From Lachnospiraceae bacterium (lineage in GTDB: Bacteria; Bacillota_A; Clostridia; Lachnospirales; Lachnospiraceae), in contig JAFUEG010000294.1 in NCBI GenBank assembly GCA_017464045.1, forward strand, positions 1-10,246: a stretch of 10,246 bases of DNA. Reading direction: 5' to 3'. Below are positions 1-6,927 of the stretch, in pieces; within the stretch, counting starts at the first letter, position 1; each line of letters starts with the position of its first letter. The position numbers and the translations under genes are program-made. The notes beneath the pieces are model-generated. The model worked only from the letters and a program-made list of their open reading frames with translations. It was not told the DNA's origin and did no database searches.

Positions 1-132
1 AATCAGGGATTCAATCAGCAGCCAATGGGACAGCCGAATCAGGGATTCAATCAGCAGCCAATGGGACAGCCGAATCAGGGATTCAACCAGCAGCCAATGG
101 GACAACCAAATCAGGGATTTAATCAGCAGCCG
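1..132 (+). repeat. 36-bp in-frame coding tandem repeat
   Basis: There are three full units (1-36, 37-72, 73-108) and a partial fourth (109-132). Units 1 and 2 are identical. Unit 3 differs at three bases, all synonymous. The fourth breaks off into GYGQPMGG. Each unit encodes NQGFNQQPMGQP. The array probably continues upstream of the window. Near-identity at the DNA level suggests recent expansion or homogenisation by slippage or recombination. Confidence 0.95.
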
Positions 133-678
133 GGGTATGGACAGCCGATGGGAGGCTTTGGACAAACAGTTAATAACGGATTTGGAAACTTTACTAATGG
201 TAGTTTTGATTTGATGATAATATTAGGAATAGTTGGAGGATTTCTCCTTTTTATTGTTCCATTCTTTAAATGGTTTAAGATGGAATTTAATGAATTCTTT
301 GTTAGTTATACGATTAAGGGTAATCTTTTTAATTTAGGCGGGTTGAGTGTGTTTTTTGGATTACTTATAATGTTAGCAGGTGTATTTATTATTCTTTGGA
401 ACTTAGCCGGTATAATTCCTCAGCTAAATGCATTAAAACAAAAGTTTTCAAATATACCACTTGAAATAATTGTTTTAGGTGTTACATTATTAATAATTAT
501 CCTTGCATTTGCTTTGACAGGTGTAGGAAAGATAAGTGTCTTGGGAGAGTCTATAAAAATTAAAGAGCTTAAAACAGAAGGTATTGATTATTCTCATAGC
601 GCAGGACCAATATTTGCGTTTATTGGTTGGGCTCTTGCAGCTGTTCCTACTATAACAAAGTTTATTAAGAAGAATTAA
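1..678 (+). CDS. Membrane protein with Gln/Asn-rich N-terminal repeats (5' end outside window)
   Basis: The frame is open to base 1, so the gene begins upstream. The ATG at base 25 lies inside a repeat and is not a credible start. The visible 225 residues begin with three 12-residue units NQGFNQQPMGQP and a degenerate fourth, then a Gly/Asn/Phe-rich linker to about residue 70. Four hydrophobic stretches follow, at about 71-89, 113-138, 152-175 and 201-220, and the protein ends in a basic tail (KFIKKN). No catalytic motif is visible. The layout of soluble low-complexity N-terminus, four membrane segments and a KGNLF motif after the first helix resembles the next gene downstream. A zinc ribbon may therefore precede the repeats outside the window; that is inference. 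A terminator follows the stop. Function unknown. Confidence 0.85.
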   Translation, partial: NQGFNQQPMGQPNQGFNQQPMGQPNQGFNQQPMGQPNQGFNQQPGYGQPMGGFGQTVNNGFGNFTNGSFDLMIILGIVGGFLLFIVPFFKWFKMEFNEFFVSYTIKGNLFNLGGLSVFFGLLIMLAGVFIILWNLAGIIPQLNALKQKFSNIPLEIIVLGVTLLIIILAFALTGVGKISVLGESIKIKELKTEGIDYSHSAGPIFAFIGWALAAVPTITKFIKKN

Positions 679-724
679 TATTTAATTATCATATAGTAAC
701 ATATAAAACATATGGCAATTTATT

Positions 725-766
725 AAAAAGGGGAAACTAAATGTTTCTCCTTTTTTGTTCTTTTTT
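725..766 (+). terminator. Intrinsic terminator after the repeat-containing membrane gene
   Basis: Arms 725-737 and 743-755 form a 13-bp stem containing one G-T wobble. The loop is TAAAT. The descending arm runs into T6 and a second T6 tract just beyond. It lies 47 bp after the stop codon, so the next gene probably has its own promoter. Confidence 0.8.
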
Positions 767-815
767 GGCACAACATATACAAATTTTTGGAGTATATATT
801 TATCTTAAGATATTA

Positions 816-844
816 TTGAAAAGAAAAGTTCAAAATGTTATTAT
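816..844 (+). promoter_or_regulatory. Candidate sigma-A promoter for the zinc-ribbon gene at 977
   Basis: The -35 box is TTGAAA (816-821), the spacer is 17 bp, and the -10 box is TATTAT (839-844). It would give a 5' leader of about 125 nt. The rest of 767-976 is AT-rich and I see no other gene or structured element in it. Confidence 0.5.
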
Positions 845-976
845 ATGAATGATTAGGACTAAAGCAATTTAAAATAGCAGATGTTCATGATATTATGAAG
901 ATATAGCATTATAGTATGAATTTCAGGGATAGCATATTAAGAATAAAGAATATGATAATTAGGGGGAAGACGATTT

Positions 977-1747
977 ATGGTTTGTAAAGAATGTGGTAAG
1001 GAAATCACTGATGAAAAGCTGGGATATTGTCCTGAATGTCTGGCACCTTTAGATGAACCTGTGGTAATAAATATGTCAAAGGATGATATAAAAAAAGCGA
1101 GTAAGGATTTTGAAAAGAAGGAGAAAGAACGTCAAAAAAATATTGTAGTTGTAAAGATATCAAAGACTGTAGAAGATTTGCATTTAAATGATAACTACGA
1201 AGGACCGTTTATCAACCTTTTGGGATATGTAAAATCTCTTGGCAGGGATTTTAATAGCCTTTTTATATTGATTGGTGCAATATTGATATATGCGTCTCCT
1301 TTCCTGACATGGATATGGGAAAAACTCCATAATGTTTATAAAAAAGGAAATTTGTTTGAAATGTCGAGCAAAGGTGCTGACTTGGCCATAGGAACTTCTG
1401 TTACAGCTATGATGGGAGTTGTTCTTCTGGTTTCCGGTTTTTTGATGTTGATTATATCTGCTAAAGAATATATAAAGCCTATATGGAAGTTGAGATATAA
1501 TTTTATTTTCAGGCTTATTCCTTTTATAACTTCAATTTCGGCAGTTGTTGTTATATATAATAATAAAAAATATGTAAATAAATTTAGCTCTATGAAAGAG
1601 TTTAGGGATATGGCTAAATCATTGGGACAAGCCAGTGTATATTCATATGGCAGAGGAATCGGACCTGTTGTGTGTCTGGCAGGTATAATCATTTATGGTT
1701 TAGCAACATTTTTTGATTTTATTAAATATCAAAGAAATAAAGATTAA
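977..1747 (+). CDS. Zinc-ribbon protein with four membrane segments
   Basis: The 256-residue protein starts with a four-cysteine ribbon (C3, C6, C18, C21; CKEC and CPEC knuckles), which probably binds one zinc ion. A charged, Lys/Glu-rich segment at about 33-60 may be helical. Four hydrophobic segments follow at about 94-113, 136-161, 176-194 and 228-248. The ribbon should lie in the cytoplasm if the usual positive-inside pattern holds. The start is supported by AGGGGG at 961-966, 10 bases before the ATG. The protein shares topology and a KGNLF motif with the preceding partial gene, so the two may be diverged paralogs. It lies between a terminator upstream and a shared convergent terminator downstream, so it is probably transcribed alone. 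No enzymatic motif is visible and the function is unknown. Confidence 0.9.
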   Translation: MVCKECGKEITDEKLGYCPECLAPLDEPVVINMSKDDIKKASKDFEKKEKERQKNIVVVKISKTVEDLHLNDNYEGPFINLLGYVKSLGRDFNSLFILIGAILIYASPFLTWIWEKLHNVYKKGNLFEMSSKGADLAIGTSVTAMMGVVLLVSGFLMLIISAKEYIKPIWKLRYNFIFRLIPFITSISAVVVIYNNKKYVNKFSSMKEFRDMAKSLGQASVYSYGRGIGPVVCLAGIIIYGLATFFDFIKYQRNKD

Positions 1748-1750
1748 AGA

Positions 1751-1799
1751 AAAAAACACTTGAAATTTCTTATTAATACGAAATTTCAAGTGTTTTTTT
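1751..1799. terminator. Perfect 19-bp bidirectional terminator
   Basis: Arms 1751-1769 and 1780-1798 are perfectly complementary, with a 10-nt loop. An A6 run on one side and a T7 run on the other give a U-tract in either direction. It sits 3 bp after the rightward zinc-ribbon gene and 17 bp past the end of the leftward paralog cluster, so it can serve both converging units. Confidence 0.95.
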
Positions 1800-1816
1800 A
1801 ATCATAAAAGAAGCTG

Positions 1817-2731
1817 CTATTTTTTCTTAAATATCACAGACATTTCATCAAACGTTTCTATCATTTCCAATGTCTCTTGATCTTCTGAAGATAAATCATC
1901 TGATGAGATATAATTTAAAAATTCAGAAAAAGGAATTGTTATAGTTTTTTGTGCATCATCATATGTGCCTCTAATGGTAACAGCTGAATCGCTTAGTTCA
2001 ACTGTGTCGCCTTTAAATGAAATATTGCCTGTGCCCTGTTGCCCCTCAGAAATAAGAATTACATCGCCATTATTTCCAACAACAATCTGCATATCATCAC
2101 TGTTTATTCCCATATCCGAACTGGAATATGTCATGGACTCTCCAGAATAAGTAAAAGATATTGAATCAAGCACATATGTGCCGGCAACTGAACTTGTAGA
2201 GTCATCTGAATATACTGCTTCGGTTGTTTCGCTATTATGTGCCTCCGTAGTAGGATTTATATATTCGGTAGTTGTTTCAAAATTATACTCTTCCGTAGTA
2301 GAAACTGTAGTTATATCATTAACGCTTTCGTCCTCGTATGATTTGGCAGAATAATCAGATTCGTTATTTGTATCTTTATTATCTTTAATAGCTTTAACTA
2401 TGAAAAAAACACCAACCCCTAAAGCAATAATAATCACAGCAATTATACTTATGATTGCGGCAGTAGGAATTTTTTTACCGGAAGATATCGAAGGCATATT
2501 ATTATAATTGTTGCCAGGCATTTGGTTATATGTATTATTGTTGGAATGATTATATGGTATCTGTTGATAAGGGTTTATATTATTTCCGTTATAACCTGAT
2601 TGTTCAGGTGTAAAAGCAGTGTTTTGTGCTGCCTGATTATAGTTTGATTGATTATGATTAAATTGCATACCGCAATAAGGACAAAATGATGTTCCATCAG
2701 GAAACTGAGAACCACAATTTGGACAATTCAT
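1817..2731 (-). CDS. Zinc-ribbon, single-span membrane protein with exported beta-rich domain (paralog A, long linker)
   Basis: The 304-residue protein has a ribbon at C3, C6, C17 and C20, then an Asn/Gln/Tyr-rich linker to about residue 85. One membrane helix lies at about 89-114 (with KAIK after it), followed by an acidic Ser/Thr/Glu-rich stalk at about 118-182 with repeated TTE motifs. The last 122 residues (183-304) are rich in beta-forming sequence and end in VIFKKK. This resembles the lipocalin-like small domains seen in clostridial lipoproteins and zinc-ribbon proteins, but that is recognition by pattern only. The ribbon should be cytoplasmic and the C-terminal domain outside the membrane. 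AAGGAGGT (2737-2744, complement) sits 5 bases before the ATG. Its C-terminal domain is about 79% identical (96 of 122 residues by hand count) to that of the next paralog. The stalk is roughly 65 residues longer than in that paralog. Function unknown. Confidence 0.92.
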   Translation of the reverse strand: MNCPNCGSQFPDGTSFCPYCGMQFNHNQSNYNQAAQNTAFTPEQSGYNGNNINPYQQIPYNHSNNNTYNQMPGNNYNNMPSISSGKKIPTAAIISIIAVIIIALGVGVFFIVKAIKDNKDTNNESDYSAKSYEDESVNDITTVSTTEEYNFETTTEYINPTTEAHNSETTEAVYSDDSTSSVAGTYVLDSISFTYSGESMTYSSSDMGINSDDMQIVVGNNGDVILISEGQQGTGNISFKGDTVELSDSAVTIRGTYDDAQKTITIPFSEFLNYISSDDLSSEDQETLEMIETFDEMSVIFKKK

Positions 2732-2787
2732 AAACTACCTCCTTAAAAATAATTTAAGTATTATATTTATATTTCAAATATTATTAT

Positions 2788-2836
2788 AAAAAATAGAGAC
2801 TCTAATTTTAAAATATAAAAATAGAGCCTCTATTTT
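2788..2836 (-). terminator. Probable terminator between paralogs B and A
   Basis: Arms 2790-2804 and 2822-2836 are complementary over 15 bp with one mismatch. On the leftward strand the second arm ends in a T6 run (2793-2788). Each arm also contains its own small palindrome, TAGAG-N-CTCTA, so the two arms are both direct and inverted repeats. It lies 20 bp after the stop of the middle paralog and would separate it from paralog A. Confidence 0.6.
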
Positions 2837-2855
2837 AAAATCTTAACGCTATAAG

Positions 2856-3548
2856 TTATTTTTTCTTAAATATTACATTCATCTCATCAAACATATTTAA
2901 CATTTCTAATGTTTGCTGATCTTCTGCAGATAGATCGGCTGATGAGATATATTTTAAAAATTCAGCAAAAGGAATAGTTATAGTCTTTTGTTCCATATTA
3001 TAAGTTCCTTTTATGGTAGCACCTGAATCACTTATTTCAACAGAGTCGCCCTTAAATGAAATATTGCCTGTTCCTTGCTGTCCATCAGAAATAAGGGTAA
3101 CATCGCCTTTGTTTCCAACAACAATCTGCATGTCATCACCGTTTAACCCCATATCTGAACTGGAATATGTCATTGACTCTCCCATATAAGTAATAGTTAC
3201 TGAATCAAGCACATATGTTCCGGCATATGCTTTGGTTACTGCATTTTTATCATCCTGATTTTTTATAGCTTTTACAATGAAAAATGCGCCTACCCCTATA
3301 GCTGCAATAATTACTAAAACAATGGCTGCTATGGCAGCTGTAGGAAGTTTCTTCTTTGGAGCCTGAGGCATATTTCCATAAGGATTGTTATCGGGACCAT
3401 TGTATACACCATTATTAGGATAGGTGTTTGGCATCTGCTGGTAAGCATTACCGGTATTATTAAAGCCGTCTGACGGAATAACTGAGCCGCAGTTAGGACA
3501 AAAATCTGTTCCGTCAGGAAGCTGTGATCCACAACTAGGACAAGTCAT
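2856..3548 (-). CDS. Zinc-ribbon, single-span membrane protein with exported beta-rich domain (paralog B, mosaic)
   Basis: The 230-residue protein has a ribbon at C3, C6, C17 and C20 and an Asn/Pro/Tyr/Gly-rich linker to about residue 66. One membrane helix lies at about 69-93, then a short stalk of about 15 residues, then a 122-residue C-terminal domain (109-230). The C-terminal domain has the same length as that of paralog A and is about 79% identical to it. The first 25 residues instead match paralog C except at residue 2, and the underlying 75 bp differ at only three positions. The ribosome binding site GGAGGAAA (3555-3562, complement) precedes the ATG by 6 bases. It lies 80 bp downstream of paralog C without a clear terminator between them, so those two may be co-transcribed. 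Function unknown. Confidence 0.92.
   Translation of the reverse strand: MTCPSCGSQLPDGTDFCPNCGSVIPSDGFNNTGNAYQQMPNTYPNNGVYNGPDNNPYGNMPQAPKKKLPTAAIAAIVLVIIAAIGVGAFFIVKAIKNQDDKNAVTKAYAGTYVLDSVTITYMGESMTYSSSDMGLNGDDMQIVVGNKGDVTLISDGQQGTGNISFKGDSVEISDSGATIKGTYNMEQKTITIPFAEFLKYISSADLSAEDQQTLEMLNMFDEMNVIFKKK
3474..3548 (-). repeat. 75-bp near-identical 5' segment shared with 4193-4267
   Basis: This segment, covering the first 25 codons of paralog B, matches 4193-4267 of paralog C at 72 of 75 bases. The differences are two synonymous changes and one replacement (Thr2 to Ile). Similarity falls abruptly after codon 25. This is the zinc-ribbon-coding part. Confidence 0.9.
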
Positions 3549-3628
3549 AATATATTTCCTCCATATTATAATAATAAAGTATTTTTTAAAAACTAAGTAA
3601 TATATAACCTTTTATAAAAAACAATTAA

Positions 3629-4267
3629 TTACTTTTTAAATATTATGACAATATCATCATACATCATTAAAATCTGCCTGTCAGATGCACTTAAATCAGA
3701 AGAAGATGCATATTCCATTAATTCACTAAGTGATATTGATATAGTTTTTTCGTTTTTGTCATATTTACCCTTGATTGTTCCCTGAGAATCTGATATTTCA
3801 ACTGTATCACCGTTAAACTTAACTTTTCCGGTAGCTTTATTACCTTCTTCAATAACAGTAATTCTGTTGAATAATCCTACTGAAAGCTTAAATTCGTCGC
3901 CTGTCATACCGGCGTCAGTCGCAGTATACTTATATTCTTGACCGTCATAAGTGTATACTATAGAATCAAACTTATAGGTACCCATGTACTTTGCGTTCAT
4001 ACCCAGATATATACCTAACATAGCTATAATAATTACAGCAATAATTATTCCAACTATAGTACCACTTGAGCCTATTGAACTGCTCTTTGCAGGTACTGTA
4101 GGTGTAGAATAGGTGTTATTGGAAGAACCATTAAATATTGCATCATTTACATTAAATGCAGGTTTTGCTGATGCCTCATTTGCCATATCAGCCGGAATAA
4201 CTGAACCGCAATTAGGACAAAAATCTGTTCCGTCAGGAAGCTGTGATCCACAACTAGGACAAATCAT
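3629..4267 (-). CDS. Zinc-ribbon, single-span membrane protein with exported beta-rich domain (paralog C, diverged C-terminus)
   Basis: The 212-residue protein has a ribbon at C3, C6, C17 and C20, an Ala/Asn/Ser/Thr-rich linker to about 68, and one membrane helix at about 69-90. Almost no stalk separates the helix from the C-terminal domain (about 95-212). That domain aligns with those of paralogs A and B along its length: GTYKFDS against GTYVLDS, GDTVEISDS in common, and VIIFKK at the end. Overall it is far less similar to them than they are to each other. The ribosome binding site AGAGGG (4275-4280, complement) precedes the ATG by 7 bases. It is the first gene of the leftward trio, and a weak promoter candidate lies upstream. 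Function unknown. Confidence 0.9.
   Translation of the reverse strand: MICPSCGSQLPDGTDFCPNCGSVIPADMANEASAKPAFNVNDAIFNGSSNNTYSTPTVPAKSSSIGSSGTIVGIIIAVIIIAMLGIYLGMNAKYMGTYKFDSIVYTYDGQEYKYTATDAGMTGDEFKLSVGLFNRITVIEEGNKATGKVKFNGDTVEISDSQGTIKGKYDKNEKTISISLSELMEYASSSDLSASDRQILMMYDDIVIIFKK
4193..4267 (-). repeat. 75-bp near-identical 5' segment shared with 3474-3548
   Basis: This is the partner of the segment in paralog B, with 72 of 75 bases matching. It encodes the whole zinc ribbon and a few residues after it. Confidence 0.9.
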
Positions 4268-4324
4268 AAAATAACCCTCTCTTTCTTTTTTATTTGTTAT
4301 ATAATTTTAATGTAAAACATACAT

Positions 4325-4353
4325 CTTATATATATTAACATAGTTTTTTTTAA
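4325..4353 (-). promoter_or_regulatory. Candidate promoter for the leftward zinc-ribbon trio
   Basis: On the leftward strand the -35-like box is TTAAAA (4353-4348), the spacer is 17 bp, and the -10 is TATAAG (4330-4325). The -35 matches consensus at four of six bases. The surrounding DNA (4268-4458) is very AT-rich, so chance matches are likely. A 9-bp inverted repeat (4391-4399 with 4425-4433) is also present there. I see no clear terminator for thrS in this gap. Confidence 0.35.
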
Positions 4354-4458
4354 AATGATATATAAATTTTTATATTATATATTTAGTTTTTAACTTATAA
4401 TATATTTTTTGATATTATTTTGGATATAAGTTATATTCTATAGCATATATTGCAGTGC

Positions 4459-6498
4459 CTAGAGCTGCTTTATCGCTTTGGTTTTTATTTCCTCAGTAAT
4501 TCTGTTTATGAAATCCTCCTGGCTCATAGTACCGAGGTCGCCGTCTTCTCCACGCTTTCTGACTGATACGGTTTTTGCTTCAGCCTCATTTGCACCGATT
4601 ATGAGCATGTAAGGAAGCTTTTCAAGTCTTGCTTCACGAATCTTGTAGCCTATCTTTTCAGCTCTTGTATCTACAGTAACCTTAACGTCTGCAGCACGGA
4701 GCTTCTTTCTTAATTCCTCGGCATAGTCGTGGAACTTTTCTGAGATAGGAAGTATACGTACCTGTTCAGGCATAAGCCATGTAGGAAGGTTACCGGCATA
4801 TTTTTCTATAAGCCATGCAAGGGTTCTTTCATAGCAGCCCATAGAGGTTCTGTGGATGATATATGGACGTTTCTTTTCACCGTTTGCATCTATATAATAC
4901 ATATCGTATCTTTCAGCAAGGAACATATCAAGCTGGATAGTAATCATGGTATCCTCTTTGCCATATACATTCTTAGCCTGGATATCAAGCTTTGGTCCGT
5001 AGAAGGCAGCTTCACCTGCAACCTCAGTATAATCAAGACCGATATCGTCAAGGATTTCTCTCATGGCACCCTCAACCTTATCCCAGTCCTCAGCGGTTCC
5101 AAGATATTTGTCGCTGTTTTCAGGATCCCATTTGGACATACGATAGGTAACATCCTCTTCAAGTCCGAGAGTAGTAAGACAGTACTTGGCAAGTCTTACA
5201 CAATCCTTAAATTCATCTGCTATCTGCTCAGGAGTACATACAAGATGTCCCTCTGATATAGTGAACTGACGAACTCTGGTAAGACCGTGCATCTCGCCGG
5301 AATCCTCATTTCTAAATAAGGTTGAAGTCTCACCCATTCTGTATGGAAGGTCTCTGTAGCTGTGCTGGGTTGCCTTATATACAAAGTACTGGAATGGGCA
5401 GGTCATAGGACGAAGAGCCATAACCTCTCTGCCATCCTTATCTGCGTAAACCTTATCCTGTGCATTTTTCATGGCAACCGCAGGATCGTTGTAAAGAGTC
5501 TGATCCACCTTGGCATCTGCATCGCTCATAAGGTCATCGTTTAATACAAACATTCCGTCCTTGTAATGGAACCAGTGGTCGGAGAGCTTATAAAGATTTG
5601 ACTTTGCCATAAACGGAGTTCTGGTTCTTACATAACCCCACTCGTAATCCTCCAGATCCTCTATCCAACGCTGAAGAGTCTGGATAATCTTGGTACCCTT
5701 TGGCATAAAGAGTGGAAGTCCCTGACCGATTACATCAACGGTTGTGAAAAGCTGCATCTCACGGCCTAATTTGTTGTGGTCACGGAGCTTTATATTTTCA
5801 AGGAACTCAAGTCTTTCCTCAAGGTCAGCCTTCTTGGTAAATGCAGTACCGTATATTCTTGTAAGCATCTTCTTGTTGGAATCACCTCTCCAGTAAGCAC
5901 CTGAAGATGATGTTAACTTGAAGAACTTAACAGCCTTGGTATTCATGATGTGAGGACCTGCACAAAGGTCGGTAAAATCACCCTGGGTGTAGAAGCTTAT
6001 AACTGCATCTTCAGGTAGGTCATTAATAAGCTCAACCTTATACGGCTCATTTCTTTCTTCCATAAGCTTTATAGCCTCAGCACGAGGAAGAGTAAAGGAG
6101 GTGATGTCATCACCCTCTTTAACAATCTTCTTCATCTCTGCTTCGATTTTATCAAGGTCCTCTCTTGTAAGAGAAGGCATATCAAAATCATAATAAAATC
6201 CGTTGTCGATAGCAGGTCCGATAGTACATTTTGCATCCGGATAAAGATGCTTTACTGCCTGGGCAAGTACGTGGCTTGCTGTGTGCCAAAAGACCTTCTT
6301 TCCTGCTTCATCATTAAATGTAAGGATGTTAAGGTTAGCATCCTTGTCAATAACAGTTCTTAAATCACAGACCTTTCCGTCAATTTCAGCTGCACATGCA
6401 ACTCTTGCAAGTCCTTCACTGATATCCTTTGCGATGTCTATAGCTGACATGGCAGATGAATATTCCTTTGAAGAACCATCCTTTAAAGTAATTACCAT
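4459..6498 (-). CDS. thrS: Threonine--tRNA ligase
   Basis: This class II aminoacyl-tRNA synthetase charges tRNA-Thr with threonine in the cytoplasm. The 679 residues contain, in order, a TGS domain (about 1-62), an editing domain with HxxxH at H72/H76 and the LCAGPH motif (C179, H183), the catalytic core, and an anticodon-binding domain (about 580-679). The three expected zinc ligands are present at C367, H418 and H549. Motif 2 has FRNEDSG (R396) and motif 3 has the HRTSMG...ER segment. The usual TQDDAH stretch of motif 2 reads TISEGH, and about 30 residues are inserted before the catalytic cysteine, so this is a divergent form. I chose the ATG at 6498 because GGAG (6507-6510, complement) precedes it by 8 bases and the TGS domain begins there. 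An in-frame ATG at 6570 would add 24 residues translated from a structured leader element. Expression is controlled by the T-box upstream. Confidence 0.97.
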   Translation of the reverse strand: MVITLKDGSSKEYSSAMSAIDIAKDISEGLARVACAAEIDGKVCDLRTVIDKDANLNILTFNDEAGKKVFWHTASHVLAQAVKHLYPDAKCTIGPAIDNGFYYDFDMPSLTREDLDKIEAEMKKIVKEGDDITSFTLPRAEAIKLMEERNEPYKVELINDLPEDAVISFYTQGDFTDLCAGPHIMNTKAVKFFKLTSSSGAYWRGDSNKKMLTRIYGTAFTKKADLEERLEFLENIKLRDHNKLGREMQLFTTVDVIGQGLPLFMPKGTKIIQTLQRWIEDLEDYEWGYVRTRTPFMAKSNLYKLSDHWFHYKDGMFVLNDDLMSDADAKVDQTLYNDPAVAMKNAQDKVYADKDGREVMALRPMTCPFQYFVYKATQHSYRDLPYRMGETSTLFRNEDSGEMHGLTRVRQFTISEGHLVCTPEQIADEFKDCVRLAKYCLTTLGLEEDVTYRMSKWDPENSDKYLGTAEDWDKVEGAMREILDDIGLDYTEVAGEAAFYGPKLDIQAKNVYGKEDTMITIQLDMFLAERYDMYYIDANGEKKRPYIIHRTSMGCYERTLAWLIEKYAGNLPTWLMPEQVRILPISEKFHDYAEELRKKLRAADVKVTVDTRAEKIGYKIREARLEKLPYMLIIGANEAEAKTVSVRKRGEDGDLGTMSQEDFINRITEEIKTKAIKQL

Positions 6499-6527
6499 AA
6501 TCCATTCTCCTTTTTTTTCATAGTTGA

Positions 6528-6640
6528 TTTTTGCGATAAGCCTGTCAAGCAGAAAAACCTGTGCGTGCACAAAGGTTTTTCTATTTGACAGGTAACGGAA
6601 ATCGAGCAGCTTGGCTGCGAGATTTACTTATCGCAAAAAA
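6528..6640 (-). repeat. 113-bp three-way-junction element between T-box terminator and thrS start
   Basis: The ends, 6528-6540 and 6627-6639, form a perfect 13-bp inverted repeat. Inside are two hairpins. One has arms 6541-6560 and 6573-6592, 20 bp with one mismatch and one wobble. The other has arms 6599-6610 and 6614-6625, 12 bp with a symmetrical two-base internal loop. Together they predict a closed three-way junction. On the thrS strand, the upper part of the long hairpin (GTG/CAC) is followed by AGG and five T residues, so it might act as a second weak terminator. It could equally be a small inserted element with terminal inverted repeats. No target duplication is evident. Confidence 0.7.
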
Positions 6641-6669
6641 AATCCCCGGTGCATTGCTGCACCAGGGAC
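6635..6669 (-). terminator. T-box-controlled intrinsic terminator of the thrS leader
   Basis: On the leftward strand, arms 6668-6658 and 6653-6643 form an 11-bp stem with one U-G pair and a GCAA loop, followed by eight T residues (6642-6635). The CCCTG at 6667-6663 can instead pair with CAGGG at 6691-6687 around the T-box sequence, giving the mutually exclusive antiterminator. Confidence 0.93.
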
Positions 6670-6921
6670 GATAAATCGCGGTTCCACCCTGATTCTGTCG
6701 ATATCGGCGCTCTGCTTAAAACCTTATGTTTTAGCAGATGGCTGCTTCAACAGCACTTAATTTGGATTGTAACGTAATCAACGGCTTGCTTTTATTCCCA
6801 AGCGGCTCCGAGGTAGTTTTCGGATAAGCGTTTTATAAATTCTCTCTCAGCGGGTAGTGGAATTCTCTCTGTATAGCGTCCTTATCTTACTCGTCTCATC
6901 ATAGCTTTTAAATATTTACTT
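6635..6921 (-). promoter_or_regulatory. T-box riboswitch (threonine) in the thrS leader
   Basis: The T-box leader senses uncharged tRNA-Thr and allows read-through into thrS when charged tRNA is scarce. The signature sequence AGGGTGGAACCGCG is at 6690-6677. Stem I begins just after the inferred transcription start, with the paired distal motifs AGAGAGAA and GAGAGAGAA. The specifier region (6820-6811, complement) reads AAAACTACCT. The triplet ACT (6817-6815), followed by the usual purine, is the best specifier; the adjacent ACC also codes for Thr, so either reading gives threonine. A stem III hairpin is visible at about 6736-6711. The UGGA in the T-box predicts a tRNA-Thr with U at the discriminator position, which cannot be checked here. 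Confidence 0.95.
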
Positions 6922-6927
6922 AAACTG

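Noticed and set aside
1..132. Tandem 36-bp units considered as a CRISPR array
   Set aside because: The units abut directly with no spacers, are in frame, and encode a repeated peptide with synonymous variation.
3560..3585. TATAAT-like -10 box just upstream of paralog B
   Set aside because: It lies almost on top of the ribosome binding site, lacks a reasonable -35 box, and the region is AT-rich enough for chance matches.
4852..5544. Rightward open frames of 134 and 60 codons inside thrS
   Set aside because: Both are antisense to a well-conserved housekeeping gene whose motifs are all intact.
6499..6570. Longer thrS start at ATG 6570
   Set aside because: It would translate through one arm of a hairpin in the leader, has no good ribosome binding site, and adds 24 residues before the TGS domain. 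The ATG at 6498 has GGAG at proper spacing.
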